A DNA stretch of 64,000 nucleotides, taken from assembly GCA_030432635.1 (NCBI GenBank), contig JAUIMB010000001.1:248001-312000 (forward strand). The letters are read 5' to 3'. This DNA comes from Bacteroidia bacterium (GTDB lineage Bacteria > Bacteroidota > Bacteroidia > Flavobacteriales > Flavobacteriaceae). How positions within the stretch are numbered: the first letter of the stretch is position 1; each line of letters starts with the position of its first letter. This document shows, piece after piece, positions 17,696-26,483 of the stretch. The notes below the pieces were generated by a model. The model searched no databases, was not told where the DNA came from, and worked only from the letters and a program-made list of their open reading frames with translations. The position numbers and the translations under genes were made by a program.

Positions 17696-18982
17696 CTAAA
17701 TGTTCATTATCAATTCAGCAAGTGTTTTTGTTAACGACTTTCGACTGTATCGCTCCAGCCCTATTGCATCGACCGACAAAACACCTGATTTATAGGCTTC
17801 AAAATACGACAAAATATGGGACTTGATTTGATCTTTATTATCGTAACCCATATAATATCCTGTATTTGTTTGTTTTAAGATTTGCTCCACATCTGACCCT
17901 TGAGGTCCCAAGGCCAATATTGGTGTGCCTGAAGCCATATATTCGAAAAGCTTTCCAGGTATGATCACCTTTGTGTCTTCCGAATCTATTTCTATCAACA
18001 ATAATACCTGTGAAGACATTTGTGCTCTAATGGCCTCGTCATGCGATACATAACCTTGATTTTCGAGATAGGGCTGTAATTGAAAATCTGTTAACGTTTG
18101 TAACACGTCTTCACTGACCACACCTATGAGTTTCAGCTGGAATGCGCTACGGAAATATGCATGGGCTTCACAAAGCTCTCGTAAGGCTTGCCATAACTGT
18201 TTTGGATTCCTTTCAGAAAGTAATGATCCTATATGTGATATCGTAAATGTCCCATCCTTTTCTGGTCGTGCGATATGATGGGAATCATAACCGTTTGTAA
18301 CAACTGAAATAGGAACGCTTGTCTTAGTCAAAAACTCCTTTTTTGTATTTTCACTTGTCACCACAATAGCATCCGCATTTTGTAACACCTTAGACTCCAA
18401 CTGAAGATGTTTTTGGGCAGAAGACCTGCTAAGTTTCAGTTGTTTGTGATAGCCAATGGTCGTCCATGGATCCCTAAAATCTGCCATCCATTTTATATTT
18501 GAACGCTGTTTCAACTCCAGCCCTATTAAATGTAAGCTGTGAGGTGGTCCAGTGGTGATTACGGTGTCTATATGATGTGAAGACATATAGTCTATCAAAA
18601 ATGACACAGAAGGCTTCACCCATTTTATCCGTGCATCTGGAATAAAGAAATTCCCTCTTACATATAGCAACAATCGTTGTATTAAGGATTGCTTTTTTTG
18701 CTTCGGAATGATTCCTGAACTGATTTTTGTCGTGGCCTTGGCAGATACCAATTTTGCTAAACGATAAGGCTCTTTTATTGGTTGTTTAACAACCGTTACA
18801 TGGCTTGGCACTTCTTCATTAAGACTTTCATCGACAATAGGGTAACTCGGATTTTCAGGGCAATATACTATGGGCTCAATATCAAATTCAGGAAGGTATT
18901 TTATGAATTTCAACCAACGTTGTACACCTGGACCTCCTGCTGGTGGCCAATAGTAAGTGATAATGAGCACTTTCTTTTTCAT
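17696..18982 (-). CDS. Glycosyltransferase, family 4-like (GT-B fold)
   Basis: Encodes 428 aa. The N-terminal KKKVLIITYYWPPAGGPGVQRWLKF is the glycine-rich acceptor-site loop of GT4 enzymes. The C-terminal half has the donor-binding region ending in PGKLFEYMASGTPILALGPQGSDVEQIL, which contains the conserved E-x7-E-like region of GT-B retaining transferases. It is cytoplasmic and probably membrane-associated, transferring a sugar from a nucleotide donor to a lipid-linked or glycan acceptor. Same strand as its neighbours, 15 bp after YfhO and 59 bp before the flippase, hence an operon. The acceptor and sugar cannot be told. Confidence 0.9.
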   Translation of the reverse strand: MKKKVLIITYYWPPAGGPGVQRWLKFIKYLPEFDIEPIVYCPENPSYPIVDESLNEEVPSHVTVVKQPIKEPYRLAKLVSAKATTKISSGIIPKQKKQSLIQRLLLYVRGNFFIPDARIKWVKPSVSFLIDYMSSHHIDTVITTGPPHSLHLIGLELKQRSNIKWMADFRDPWTTIGYHKQLKLSRSSAQKHLQLESKVLQNADAIVVTSENTKKEFLTKTSVPISVVTNGYDSHHIARPEKDGTFTISHIGSLLSERNPKQLWQALRELCEAHAYFRSAFQLKLIGVVSEDVLQTLTDFQLQPYLENQGYVSHDEAIRAQMSSQVLLLIEIDSEDTKVIIPGKLFEYMASGTPILALGPQGSDVEQILKQTNTGYYMGYDNKDQIKSHILSYFEAYKSGVLSVDAIGLERYSRKSLTKTLAELIMNI

Positions 18983-18997
18983 GAAACTAAGGCAAGA

Positions 18998-21460
18998 CTA
19001 TTGGGTGTTCTTTTTTTTGATTCCTTGCCAAAGACCTAAAAGCAACAACACACCCAATAAAACCGAACTGGCTAATGAAATTAAACTTCCAGTTTGCACA
19101 ACTTGAGGTTCAAATTTAAATTCAATATCATGTTGTCCTGCTGGAACTTTGAGTCCTCGCAAAGCATAGTTCACACGATGAATTGGAACTTTATTTCCAT
19201 CAATGGTCGCCTTCCAACCATTACTATAGTACATTTCAGAAAATACGGCAAAACCATCATTTGAATTAGTGGACTGGTATTTTAAATAATTAGGCTTGTA
19301 ATCGACTAATGAAATATTAGCCATAGAATCCAGTTTAAATCGCTGCGAACTCAATTCTGAAGCTGTAGTCACAGCTTTTATATTGGTTTTCAAACTGTCG
19401 AGAGCCTTGATTTCAACATTTTGTGAATCTAACTTTTCCAATTCTGATATAAACCAAGCAGTTCCGTTGGCATCCTCATTAAGAAACGGAAAAACGGTAC
19501 CATTCTCTTCCGCAATGATATACTTGGTGTTGAGCATGTTAAGAACGTTCATATTGTTTCTTGATATATGAAACTCATACAAATCATCAAATCGTCTCAA
19601 TTTTGCAGCGTGATATCCATTAAGTGAATTGTGGAAATAGGCTGCTTTTGCTGGATTTCGGCTACCCTCTGTAGAAATATCCCAAACCCTAAAGTGCCCT
19701 TTATCTTGCATAATTTCCTTATCTGCAGCATTGGTGCGATATGGTTTTTCAACCTGTAAGGCAGCTACAAAATTATCTGTGTTGACATAGCGACGATCCA
19801 CACCAACCAAATCGAACAAAATAAGTCCTGTGAAAATCGCGATAGTCAGTACTTCAGACAGTTTCTGTCGTAAAAACATGAACATCGTACCAGCAGCTAT
19901 AATAACAAGAACCAAGGTTCTTAGAGTATCTTGAATGAAGAATGATTTGCGGTCCTCCTTTATGGCATCAATATAACCTTGACCATATTCGCCATAAATT
20001 TGACGTAAATAACCGTCACTGGCACCAACAAAGTCAAATAGTGTGGTTCCAAACAGTAAAAACATTAAGGCCAATCCACCAACAATACCTGTGGCTATTT
20101 TGAGTGCCTTGAACTTTTTCTCGTCTTTATCAAAATCATTAAAAAGCTTTACCAGTCCGAAAATTGCCAAAACTGGAATACAGAGTTCCAAAATGACTTG
20201 AATAGAGCTCACTGCCCTAAACTTATCATATAGAGGCACATACTCAATAAAGAAGTTAGTGATTGGATTGCTGTCTGGATCCGGATTCGTTACAAAAGGC
20301 CAATTTTTACCTAATGATAACACCCATGAAAACAAAGCGCCTCCTACAAGCCACCATTTCAAGCGTCCTCTAACCAAAAACAAGGCAAAGACAAACAAGA
20401 ATAGTACTACGGCTCCAACATAAGCAGGAGCCTCTACAATAGGCTGTTTGCCCCAATATGTAGGCGCATGATGTGTTTCTTGTAAAGCTTCAACCGGACT
20501 TGCACCTAAGTTTCTGAAGAACGTATAGATTTCAGAACCCTTTCCAACGTCTTCACCATTTCCTCCTCCCATAAACCGAGGGATAAACAGGTTGAACGAT
20601 TCAGTTAATCCATAACTATATTCGGTGATATAATCTTGGCTTAATCCGGTAACAGCTTCTTTGGGCATACCGTCCGGTTTGATGGTGAGCTCACTTTTTC
20701 CTCGAGTACTTTCCTTAACGTACTCTTGTGTCGCCATGATGTTTGTCGCATTTAGCCCAATAGCTATGATTAAGCCAATAATCATCAATCCAATAGACTT
20801 GAAATAATGTGGCAACATCCGCTTTCTGTATGCATCAATACCATAGGCTATTCCTAGGATAATGACCAAAAACATTAAATAATAGGTCATTTGAAAGTGA
20901 TTGGCAACGATTTCCAATGCCAAAGCTATGGTTGTCAGGAGAAAACCGATACTATATTTTTGCCTAAACGTGAGTACAATACCTGCCAAAACCAATGGCA
21001 TATAAGCAATTGCATGAGCCTTACTATTATGACCCACACCTAAAATAATTATCAAATAAGTAGAAAACCCAAAAGCCAAGGCTCCCAAGGCTGCCAACTT
21101 GAAATCGACTTTAAGCGATAATAGTAAAATATAGAACCCAATAAGATACAGAAACAAATAATCGGCAGGACGTGGCAGAAAACGCAATCCTAAATCTAAC
21201 TTCTTAATATAATTATGTGGGTATTTTGCTCCCAACTGGTAGGTTGGCATTCCTCCAAATGCACTATTGGTCCAATACGTTTCATTTCCCGTTTCAGCTT
21301 TAAACTCCTTTTGCTGCTGAGCCATACCAATATAATGCTTGATATCACTCTGATAGATTTGTTTACCTTGTAAAACCGGACTAAAATATGCTAATGACAC
21401 TACCACAAATCCAATTAGAACGACAAGATGTGGTAAAGATTTTTTAACGGAAAATTGCAT
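18998..21460 (-). CDS. YfhO family membrane protein
   Basis: Encodes 820 aa with about 12-13 membrane helices in the first 550 residues, then a large extracytoplasmic domain and one final helix (LISLASSVLLGVLLLLGLW) before a basic tail. The pattern is that of YfhO, a GT-C-like membrane glycosyltransferase linked to glycosylation of lipoteichoic acid in Firmicutes and to surface glycans elsewhere. Typical pieces: SAFGGMPTYQLGAKYP near residue 67 and the FSEMYYSNGWKATIDG region near 750. It is first in the operon with the GT4 enzyme and flippase. About 200 bp upstream lies a non-coding gap (21461-21657) in which I see no gene. Confidence 0.9.
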   Translation of the reverse strand: MQFSVKKSLPHLVVLIGFVVVSLAYFSPVLQGKQIYQSDIKHYIGMAQQQKEFKAETGNETYWTNSAFGGMPTYQLGAKYPHNYIKKLDLGLRFLPRPADYLFLYLIGFYILLLSLKVDFKLAALGALAFGFSTYLIIILGVGHNSKAHAIAYMPLVLAGIVLTFRQKYSIGFLLTTIALALEIVANHFQMTYYLMFLVIILGIAYGIDAYRKRMLPHYFKSIGLMIIGLIIAIGLNATNIMATQEYVKESTRGKSELTIKPDGMPKEAVTGLSQDYITEYSYGLTESFNLFIPRFMGGGNGEDVGKGSEIYTFFRNLGASPVEALQETHHAPTYWGKQPIVEAPAYVGAVVLFLFVFALFLVRGRLKWWLVGGALFSWVLSLGKNWPFVTNPDPDSNPITNFFIEYVPLYDKFRAVSSIQVILELCIPVLAIFGLVKLFNDFDKDEKKFKALKIATGIVGGLALMFLLFGTTLFDFVGASDGYLRQIYGEYGQGYIDAIKEDRKSFFIQDTLRTLVLVIIAAGTMFMFLRQKLSEVLTIAIFTGLILFDLVGVDRRYVNTDNFVAALQVEKPYRTNAADKEIMQDKGHFRVWDISTEGSRNPAKAAYFHNSLNGYHAAKLRRFDDLYEFHISRNNMNVLNMLNTKYIIAEENGTVFPFLNEDANGTAWFISELEKLDSQNVEIKALDSLKTNIKAVTTASELSSQRFKLDSMANISLVDYKPNYLKYQSTNSNDGFAVFSEMYYSNGWKATIDGNKVPIHRVNYALRGLKVPAGQHDIEFKFEPQVVQTGSLISLASSVLLGVLLLLGLWQGIKKKNTQ

Positions 21461-21657
21461 GAATGCCTTTTAAATATTGAAATCGAAAGTAGTCAATTTT
21501 TGCTAAACATGGCCAATAGCATAGTAAGAATTTTAATTGAATCGGAAGTTGAATTTGACCATAATATAATTTGAGGAACTCAAATTGGTCAATATGGATA
21601 GGCGCTTCAGGACATTAAAAACTTGTCAAAAAATATTAAACAAGAACTTTAAATAAA

Positions 21658-21951
21658 CTATTCTATTTCTTCATAATCAATATATTCCCCTACTTTATTA
21701 TCTGAAGACCTGTGTTTCTTTGGCATTTTATCAATAACGGTCTCTCCTTCTTTGTGTCTTTGCTCTTGCTGTTGCTGACCAAATTGTCCTTCAAACTTTT
21801 GTTGCATCTTCTTGGACATATACTTCACCAAATAAGGCGCAAAAATTCTTGATAGAATTTTAAGTCCATAGTACACTAAAAGAATAATAAGAATCGTTCT
21901 TACGAAACCATATAATGAAGCTTCTTGTAACATTCGTTTAATTTTATTCAA
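21658..21951 (-). CDS. DUF4834-like small membrane protein
   Basis: Encodes 97 aa. One hydrophobic helix (about residues 14-30, FVRTILIILLVYYGLKIL), then a basic amphipathic stretch (YLVKYMSKKMQQKF), a Gln-rich segment and a Tyr/Glu C-terminus (VGEYIDYEEIE). The layout matches the Bacteroidota DUF4834 family, whose function is unknown. Monocistronic; divergent from the outer-membrane protein gene at 22037 with 85 bp between them. Confidence 0.8.
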   Translation of the reverse strand: MNKIKRMLQEASLYGFVRTILIILLVYYGLKILSRIFAPYLVKYMSKKMQQKFEGQFGQQQQEQRHKEGETVIDKMPKKHRSSDNKVGEYIDYEEIE

Positions 21952-22011
21952 AAATACAACTATAAGTATTTAAAAAACGAGTTTAGTTACATAAAAAAAG
22001 TATAAAATATC

Positions 22012-22019
22012 TATATTTG
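22012..22019 (+). promoter_or_regulatory. Putative -7 element for the gene at 22037
   Basis: TATATTTG matches TAnnTTTG, 17 bp before the ATG. A TTTAG near 21982 could be a loosely spaced -33 element. The leader would be very short. Confidence 0.4.
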
Positions 22020-22036
22020 GCTTAAATCAACAACCT

Positions 22037-23023
22037 ATGAATTCTATCAAAAAAACGTTGCTTTTATTGAGTTTGCTTATTGCCCAAAGTGTCTTTGCCC
22101 AATACACTGAAGTGATTAATTCGAATCGACCTGGTGTCTCAAAAAGTGCTTTTTCGGTAGGAACCAATGTCCTTCAGTTTGAAGTTGGACCATATATTGT
22201 CAAGGAAAAACACACACCTCTAAAATACGAAGTATCTGGCTTTGGTGCTGATTTTACTGCACGTTATGGCTTGTTGTTTGAACCGTTGGAAATAAATATT
22301 GAAGGTATATACCAAAATGATACCTTTACAGACAACAGAGGTTTTGTACCTGTTGAAGATAAGCGTTCTAATTTCAAACAATTTGCAATTGGCGCCAAAT
22401 ATTTGGTGTATGACCCTTATAAGAATTCTGAAGAGGAAGATAAGCCAAATCTTTATAGTTATCACGCCAACCGTTCCTTTAAATGGAAATCCTTGATTCC
22501 TGCTGTTGCCGTTTATGCAGGAGCGAATTTTGATTCTAAGGACAATCCGTATACAGCTCCTGGAATTGAAGGATTTAGCCCTAAGGTTATGGTGGCAACG
22601 CAAAACAATTTCTCAGGTGGTTGGGTCTTGGTCATGAACTTGATTAAGGATAGGATTGGAACAGATTTTTCCGATTTTCAATACATTATTACGCTCACCC
22701 ACTCGTTCGACCCTCAATGGGTGATTTTTGGTGAAACACAAGGCATTCATAGCGACTTTTATGCTGATAACCTATTTCGATTTGGAGGTGCCTATCTATG
22801 GAGTCCTAATTTTCAATTAGATACAGCAGTGACCTTAAATAGTAAGGATACACCTTCAGTGTTTAGTGTTAACCTTGGCGTATCCTATCGCTTTGATTTT
22901 CACAAGGACAAGGAAATAGACAATGGTGATTCAAAAAAAGATGCCGACAAGAGAAAACCGAAGCGGAAAAAGAAGAAAAAGAAAAGAACCGATGATTTTG
23001 ACGACGATGATGGAATCCTTTAA
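22037..23023 (+). CDS. Outer-membrane transporter-like beta-barrel protein
   Basis: Encodes 328 aa. Signal peptide MNSIKKTLLLLSLLIAQSVFAQ, then a barrel-like series of alternating strands (SNRPGVSKSAFSVGTNVLQFEVGP, FTARYGLLFEPLEINIEGIY, NLGVSYRFDF). This is the pattern of the phenol-degradation MetA-pathway-like 'transporter' family, in which small porin-like barrels are predicted. Unusually, the barrel is followed by a highly charged tail (about residues 295-328): lysine-rich KRKPKRKKKKKK and then Asp-rich DDFDDDDGIL. The next gene starts 9 bp later, so the two are cotranscribed. Confidence 0.8.
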   Translation: MNSIKKTLLLLSLLIAQSVFAQYTEVINSNRPGVSKSAFSVGTNVLQFEVGPYIVKEKHTPLKYEVSGFGADFTARYGLLFEPLEINIEGIYQNDTFTDNRGFVPVEDKRSNFKQFAIGAKYLVYDPYKNSEEEDKPNLYSYHANRSFKWKSLIPAVAVYAGANFDSKDNPYTAPGIEGFSPKVMVATQNNFSGGWVLVMNLIKDRIGTDFSDFQYIITLTHSFDPQWVIFGETQGIHSDFYADNLFRFGGAYLWSPNFQLDTAVTLNSKDTPSVFSVNLGVSYRFDFHKDKEIDNGDSKKDADKRKPKRKKKKKKRTDDFDDDDGIL

Positions 23024-23032
23024 GATTGCACT

Positions 23033-24154
23033 ATGATTACAGTCCGAGAAATTCATTCAAAAAAAGACCTTAAATCCTTTGTAAAATTCCCATTTGAAAT
23101 TTACAAAGACTCTAAATATTGGGTGCCACCACTCATCAAACAAGAGCTCGAGACCTTCAACAAAAAAAAGAATCCGATTTTCAATGATGCCGACGCACGT
23201 TTTTTTCTTGCGTATAAAGAAGAAAAAATTGTTGGTCGCATAGCAGCAATTATCAATTGGTTGGAAGTCGACAAGAAAAACCAAAGGAAAATGCGCTTCG
23301 GATGGTTTGACTTTATTGATGACAAAGAGGTTTCAAAAGCCTTGATTGCCGAAGTCGAACGTATTGGCAAGGAAAATAATCTGGAATATTGTGAAGGACC
23401 TGTTGGATTTTCAAATCTTGACAAAGTTGGTGTCATTACTGAAGGTTTCGACCATATCACTACCATGGTTACCTGGTACAATCATCCGTATTACGCCTCG
23501 CATTATGAAGCCATGGGATACCGCATTGAAAAAGGCTATGCTGAAAGTATATTCGCCTTTTCAGATGTGAATCCTGATAGTAGTTTTCTAAAGGCACATT
23601 CCTACATTAAGGATCGTTATCAAATAAAGGCACTGTCATTTACCAAGACCGAAGAGGTCATGCCTTATGCTGATAAAATGTTTGATTTATTCAATGAATC
23701 CTATTCAGAATTATCGTCCTTTGTTGAAGTTACCGACCTTCAAAAAGCTTATTTCAAAAAGAAATTCATGAGCTTTATAAATCCGGAATACATCAAATTT
23801 ATTGTAGACAAAAATGACGACCTAATCGCTTTTGCTATCGTCATGCCAGAATTTGCAAAGGCGCTTCAAAAAGCCAAAGGCAAGTTGTTTCCTTTTGGTA
23901 TCGGACATATTTTAAGAGCCAAGAAGAATAGTAAGGATGTGGTCTTTTATCTTATTGGTATACATCCCGATTATCAGAATAAAGGCATTCATGCTGTGAT
24001 TTTTTATGAATACTACGACATATTTGTCAAAAAAGGCATCGAAAACTGCTACCGAACACCAGAATTAGATGACAATAAGGCGATTCAAAATATTTGGAAA
24101 CATTTTAATCCTAGGGTCTACAGAAAACGTAAAACCTTCAGGAAGGATTTGTAA
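23033..24154 (+). CDS. GNAT-superfamily acyltransferase-like protein
   Basis: Encodes 373 aa. N-terminal half: FVKFPFEIYKDSKYWVPPL, then ARFFLAYKEEKIVGRIAAIIN (a GNAT strand pair). The C-terminal half holds a second GNAT-like fold with VVFYLIGIHPDYQNKGIHAVIFYEYYD, where Q-N-K-G-I matches the acetyl-CoA pyrophosphate loop (Q/R-x-x-G-x-G/A, here loose). Such double-length GNAT proteins are common in Bacteroidota, with unknown acceptors. It starts 9 bp after the outer-membrane protein gene and ends 60 bp from the convergent universal stress gene. Confidence 0.8.
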   Translation: MITVREIHSKKDLKSFVKFPFEIYKDSKYWVPPLIKQELETFNKKKNPIFNDADARFFLAYKEEKIVGRIAAIINWLEVDKKNQRKMRFGWFDFIDDKEVSKALIAEVERIGKENNLEYCEGPVGFSNLDKVGVITEGFDHITTMVTWYNHPYYASHYEAMGYRIEKGYAESIFAFSDVNPDSSFLKAHSYIKDRYQIKALSFTKTEEVMPYADKMFDLFNESYSELSSFVEVTDLQKAYFKKKFMSFINPEYIKFIVDKNDDLIAFAIVMPEFAKALQKAKGKLFPFGIGHILRAKKNSKDVVFYLIGIHPDYQNKGIHAVIFYEYYDIFVKKGIENCYRTPELDDNKAIQNIWKHFNPRVYRKRKTFRKDL

Positions 24155-24213
24155 TTATCGTGAGATATGGAGTGTTGCAAATTTATTGATCACGGTATAT
24201 CAAACTAAAGTGA

Positions 24214-25047
24214 TTACTGATGGATTGCCAATACAGAATTGGTTTCCAATTGTTTTAATTTGGAAATAAGATCCGATTTAAACAATCCAATCTTTCGCAT
24301 CAATCCAGGTTTTTTATCAACTAGACACAAAATACCATTACAGTGCAATGCAGCATATGACTTCAATTGATTGTTAGTTTTTGCATACTCCAGGTTAATG
24401 TTGGCATTCTGGAACTGTTGCAGATAGGAAATGAGAGTCTCAAGATTACTTGTGACATCTTCCGATAGCTTGTTCTGCTCATCAAGTACCAATATCCCTA
24501 TTTCTATCTTTTTTAAACCAAGACCAAGCCGAAAACGATCTATTTGATATGTATTGATACGTTGTTTAAAATCTGAAGCAATGGTAATACTTAAGTGACT
24601 ATCCATAGACGTACGCACAGGCAATAGCAAAACTGGGCAGTTACGCACTTCATCAAGAATCCTTTTGTTTTGCCTGTCTGAATTGGTATTGAGTCCGCTA
24701 GTTAGGATTACCAAATCCATTCCTACATCAACCTGATGCTTATATACAGCTTCTACTAAACCTGAACATTCTGAAATTGAATAAAACTTATGCGCTGTGT
24801 GGGAATATTTTAATCGGTACAACTCCAAAAGCTTTTCTAAGTTCCCTTCTGAAATTTCCTTTGGTCTATCAAACCATTCGTCATCCGCTTGAAGTAACTC
24901 CATAGCACTCAAACCGCTGACGTTATAAGAAAACGCATTTAGAAAATAAAAATCACATGCTCTATTTCTGAACAATGCTAGAACCGAATCAATTACTTTG
25001 TAACTATTGAGCGAGAAATCTGTTGGAATAAGAATTTTTTTCATCAT
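24214..25047 (-). CDS. Universal stress protein (UspA family, tandem and degenerate)
   Basis: Encodes 277 aa. The N-terminal KKILIPTDFSLNSYKVIDSVLAL is the first strand and helix of a Usp domain. The length fits two Usp domains, the second starting near residue 150 (HLSITIASDFKQRINTYQIDRF). I do not see a clean G-2x-G-9x-G-S/T nucleotide loop in either half, so ATP binding is doubtful. Two adjacent ATGs (25047 and 25044) are both possible starts. It is the last member of the gdhA gene set and separated from it by 161 bp that contain inverted repeats, so it may have its own promoter. Confidence 0.85.
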   Translation of the reverse strand: MMKKILIPTDFSLNSYKVIDSVLALFRNRACDFYFLNAFSYNVSGLSAMELLQADDEWFDRPKEISEGNLEKLLELYRLKYSHTAHKFYSISECSGLVEAVYKHQVDVGMDLVILTSGLNTNSDRQNKRILDEVRNCPVLLLPVRTSMDSHLSITIASDFKQRINTYQIDRFRLGLGLKKIEIGILVLDEQNKLSEDVTSNLETLISYLQQFQNANINLEYAKTNNQLKSYAALHCNGILCLVDKKPGLMRKIGLFKSDLISKLKQLETNSVLAIHQ

Positions 25048-25072
25048 TTACATTTTTAAATTATAACATATT

Positions 25073-25194
25073 GCTTAGGCAAGTCACAAAGGCAATTGCC
25101 TATGCGGCTTATAAAAAGTCTATCATAACACTAACTAATTTACTATCAATCAACCTTTCATTAACGAACTAACCAAGACTTAGTTTGCCTAAGC
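25073..25194. promoter_or_regulatory. Inverted repeats upstream of the universal stress gene
   Basis: GCTTAGGCAA (25073-25082) and its exact inverse TTGCCTAAGC (25185-25194) flank the gap, and a perfect 12-bp palindrome AGGCAATTGCCT sits at 25090-25101. All share the core AGGCAA/TTGCCT, so four copies occur within 122 bp. They may be operators for the usp gene or arms of an RNA structure. Confidence 0.45.
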
Positions 25195-25208
25195 TATCTC
25201 CTTATTTT

Positions 25209-25583
25209 TTATTGTCGCCTATACGTTTTAAGAATTTTGAAAGTATCATTCTTAAAGCTTCTCATATCTGACATCAACTCTAAATACCTATTGCGTTTTT
25301 GGTTATGACCAATACACTTTGCTTCATCGTATTCTGTCTTACCATATTCCAATTCGATTTTCAGTTCTTGTTCATATTTACAGAATGAAGCCATCAATAA
25401 AATGTTCTTACGTCTAATCACTTTAATGGTATTTGAAATCGAACTGTTCTTTATGAGTTGTTTCTCCAATAGTTCAAAATAATCTAATTCATCATTAAAA
25501 CATTCTAGTGAAAGCATCCAGAGTTCTAACTCCCTTACATCTTTTTTAATGCAAATCCTACGATGCTTATCAACCTTAAGCAT
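25209..25583 (-). CDS. Small helical protein of unknown function (first of two similar)
   Basis: Encodes 124 aa from the ATG at 25583; a TTG at 25598 would add five residues and is less likely. The predicted content is almost all helix: DVRELELWMLSLECFNDELDYFELLEKQLI, then a middle helix and a basic C-terminal helix (RNRYLELMSDMRSFKNDTFKILKTYRRQ in parts). No signal peptide or membrane segment, so cytoplasmic. The order of helices and the N-terminal E-L-E-x-W motif resemble the neighbour at 25612, suggesting an old duplication. I do not recognise a named family. It lies in the gdhA operon, 28 bp after its neighbour. Confidence 0.7.
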   Translation of the reverse strand: MLKVDKHRRICIKKDVRELELWMLSLECFNDELDYFELLEKQLIKNSSISNTIKVIRRKNILLMASFCKYEQELKIELEYGKTEYDEAKCIGHNQKRNRYLELMSDMRSFKNDTFKILKTYRRQ

Positions 25584-25611
25584 GCAACCTTTCTCCAAAG
25601 CACACTAATAT

Positions 25612-26031
25612 TTAGCTGATTTTCAAAAGCGTGAACCTACCTTGGACTTTGTCAAAAAAATCATCTTTGAGACGTCTATATTTATCCAAATGATATTGGT
25701 AGCTTTTTCTATAACTTTCATGTTCTGTGATATATACCATATCGCATTGTGTGTCTTCACATTCGATGATATTAGACCTTGAGTTATTATATTTTAATAG
25801 CGCATTGAGCAAAACATCATTTTCATTTCGCTTTTTTGTAAATCGACCGCCAATACTGTCATCTTCTAATTTTTCATTAAGCTCTTTATTACATATGCCT
25901 ATTAAATTGTTGAGTTCCTTTTTGATATACTTGAGATGATTGATCCAATTTTCAAGCTCCATGGCGTTAATTTTATGTGTGACATCGATGTCGTGGTCGT
26001 GATCGTATATGTTATGTTTAAAAGTTGTCAT
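25612..26031 (-). CDS. Small helical protein of unknown function (second of two similar)
   Basis: Encodes 139 aa with an Asp/His-rich start (NIYDHDHDIDVTHK), followed by the helix MELENWINHLKYIKKELNNLIGICNKEL. A charged linker and a final helix (YQYHLDKYRRLKDDFFDKVQGRFTLL) complete it. Length, helix order and E-L-E-x-W resemble the product at 25209. It is cytoplasmic by appearance. The start is 12 bp downstream of the GreA-like gene stop, so it is in the same operon. The function is unknown; the context suggests a stress or starvation role. Confidence 0.7.
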   Translation of the reverse strand: MTTFKHNIYDHDHDIDVTHKINAMELENWINHLKYIKKELNNLIGICNKELNEKLEDDSIGGRFTKKRNENDVLLNALLKYNNSRSNIIECEDTQCDMVYITEHESYRKSYQYHLDKYRRLKDDFFDKVQGRFTLLKIS

Positions 26032-26043
26032 TATTTTAATTTT

Positions 26044-26463
26044 TTATATGGCTAAATCTACATCGCTGAAGGTGTTTTTTTGTTTTACCTCAACAATCTT
26101 CAGATATTGTTTACCATTAGGAAAATCCCATAGTATCGAATCGTCTTTAGAGTATCCCAATAAAGCAGACCCTAAAGGGGTTAAAACCGATATTTTGTTC
26201 TGCTTTAGATCTTTATCCATGGGTACAACAACCTGTACTGTTTTTACAGTTCCATTGCTAAACACAACAGTGGCCAGACTATTAAACCTAATAACATCAA
26301 AAGGCATTTCCTCTTCATCAACAATATGTGCCGTTTTTAGCTCCTCAGAGAGTTTCATAAGACACTTTTGCGTTTCATGATGTTCGGCATAGCCAGAGAT
26401 GTTCAGTATGCGTTTTAGATATACATACTCTTTCTTTTCTAAAATTAAACTACCGTATTTCAT
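26044..26463 (-). CDS. GreA/GreB C-terminal-domain protein (Rnk-like)
   Basis: Encodes 139 aa from ATG 26463; an upstream in-frame TTG at 26487 overlaps gdhA and is rejected. A short helical N-terminal part (SLILEKKEYVYLKRILN, EHHETQKCLMKLSEELKTA) precedes a GreA/GreB C-terminal FKBP-like domain. That domain has RFNSLATVVFSNGTVKTVQVVVP, then NKISVLTPLGSALLGYSKDDSILWDFPNG, which contains the family's SPLGxALLGK-like motif. The short N-terminus lacks the long antiparallel coiled coil with its two acidic tip residues, so it resembles Rnk more than GreA. It probably binds the RNA polymerase secondary channel. Located 20 bp after gdhA. Confidence 0.85.
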   Translation of the reverse strand: MKYGSLILEKKEYVYLKRILNISGYAEHHETQKCLMKLSEELKTAHIVDEEEMPFDVIRFNSLATVVFSNGTVKTVQVVVPMDKDLKQNKISVLTPLGSALLGYSKDDSILWDFPNGKQYLKIVEVKQKNTFSDVDLAI

Positions 26464-26483
26464 ATCTGTTAACTTTAAATCTA

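Noticed and set aside
21461-21657. Small gene in the gap between YfhO and the DUF4834-like gene
   Set aside because: No open frame with a sensible start or hydrophobic or conserved pattern was seen on either strand.
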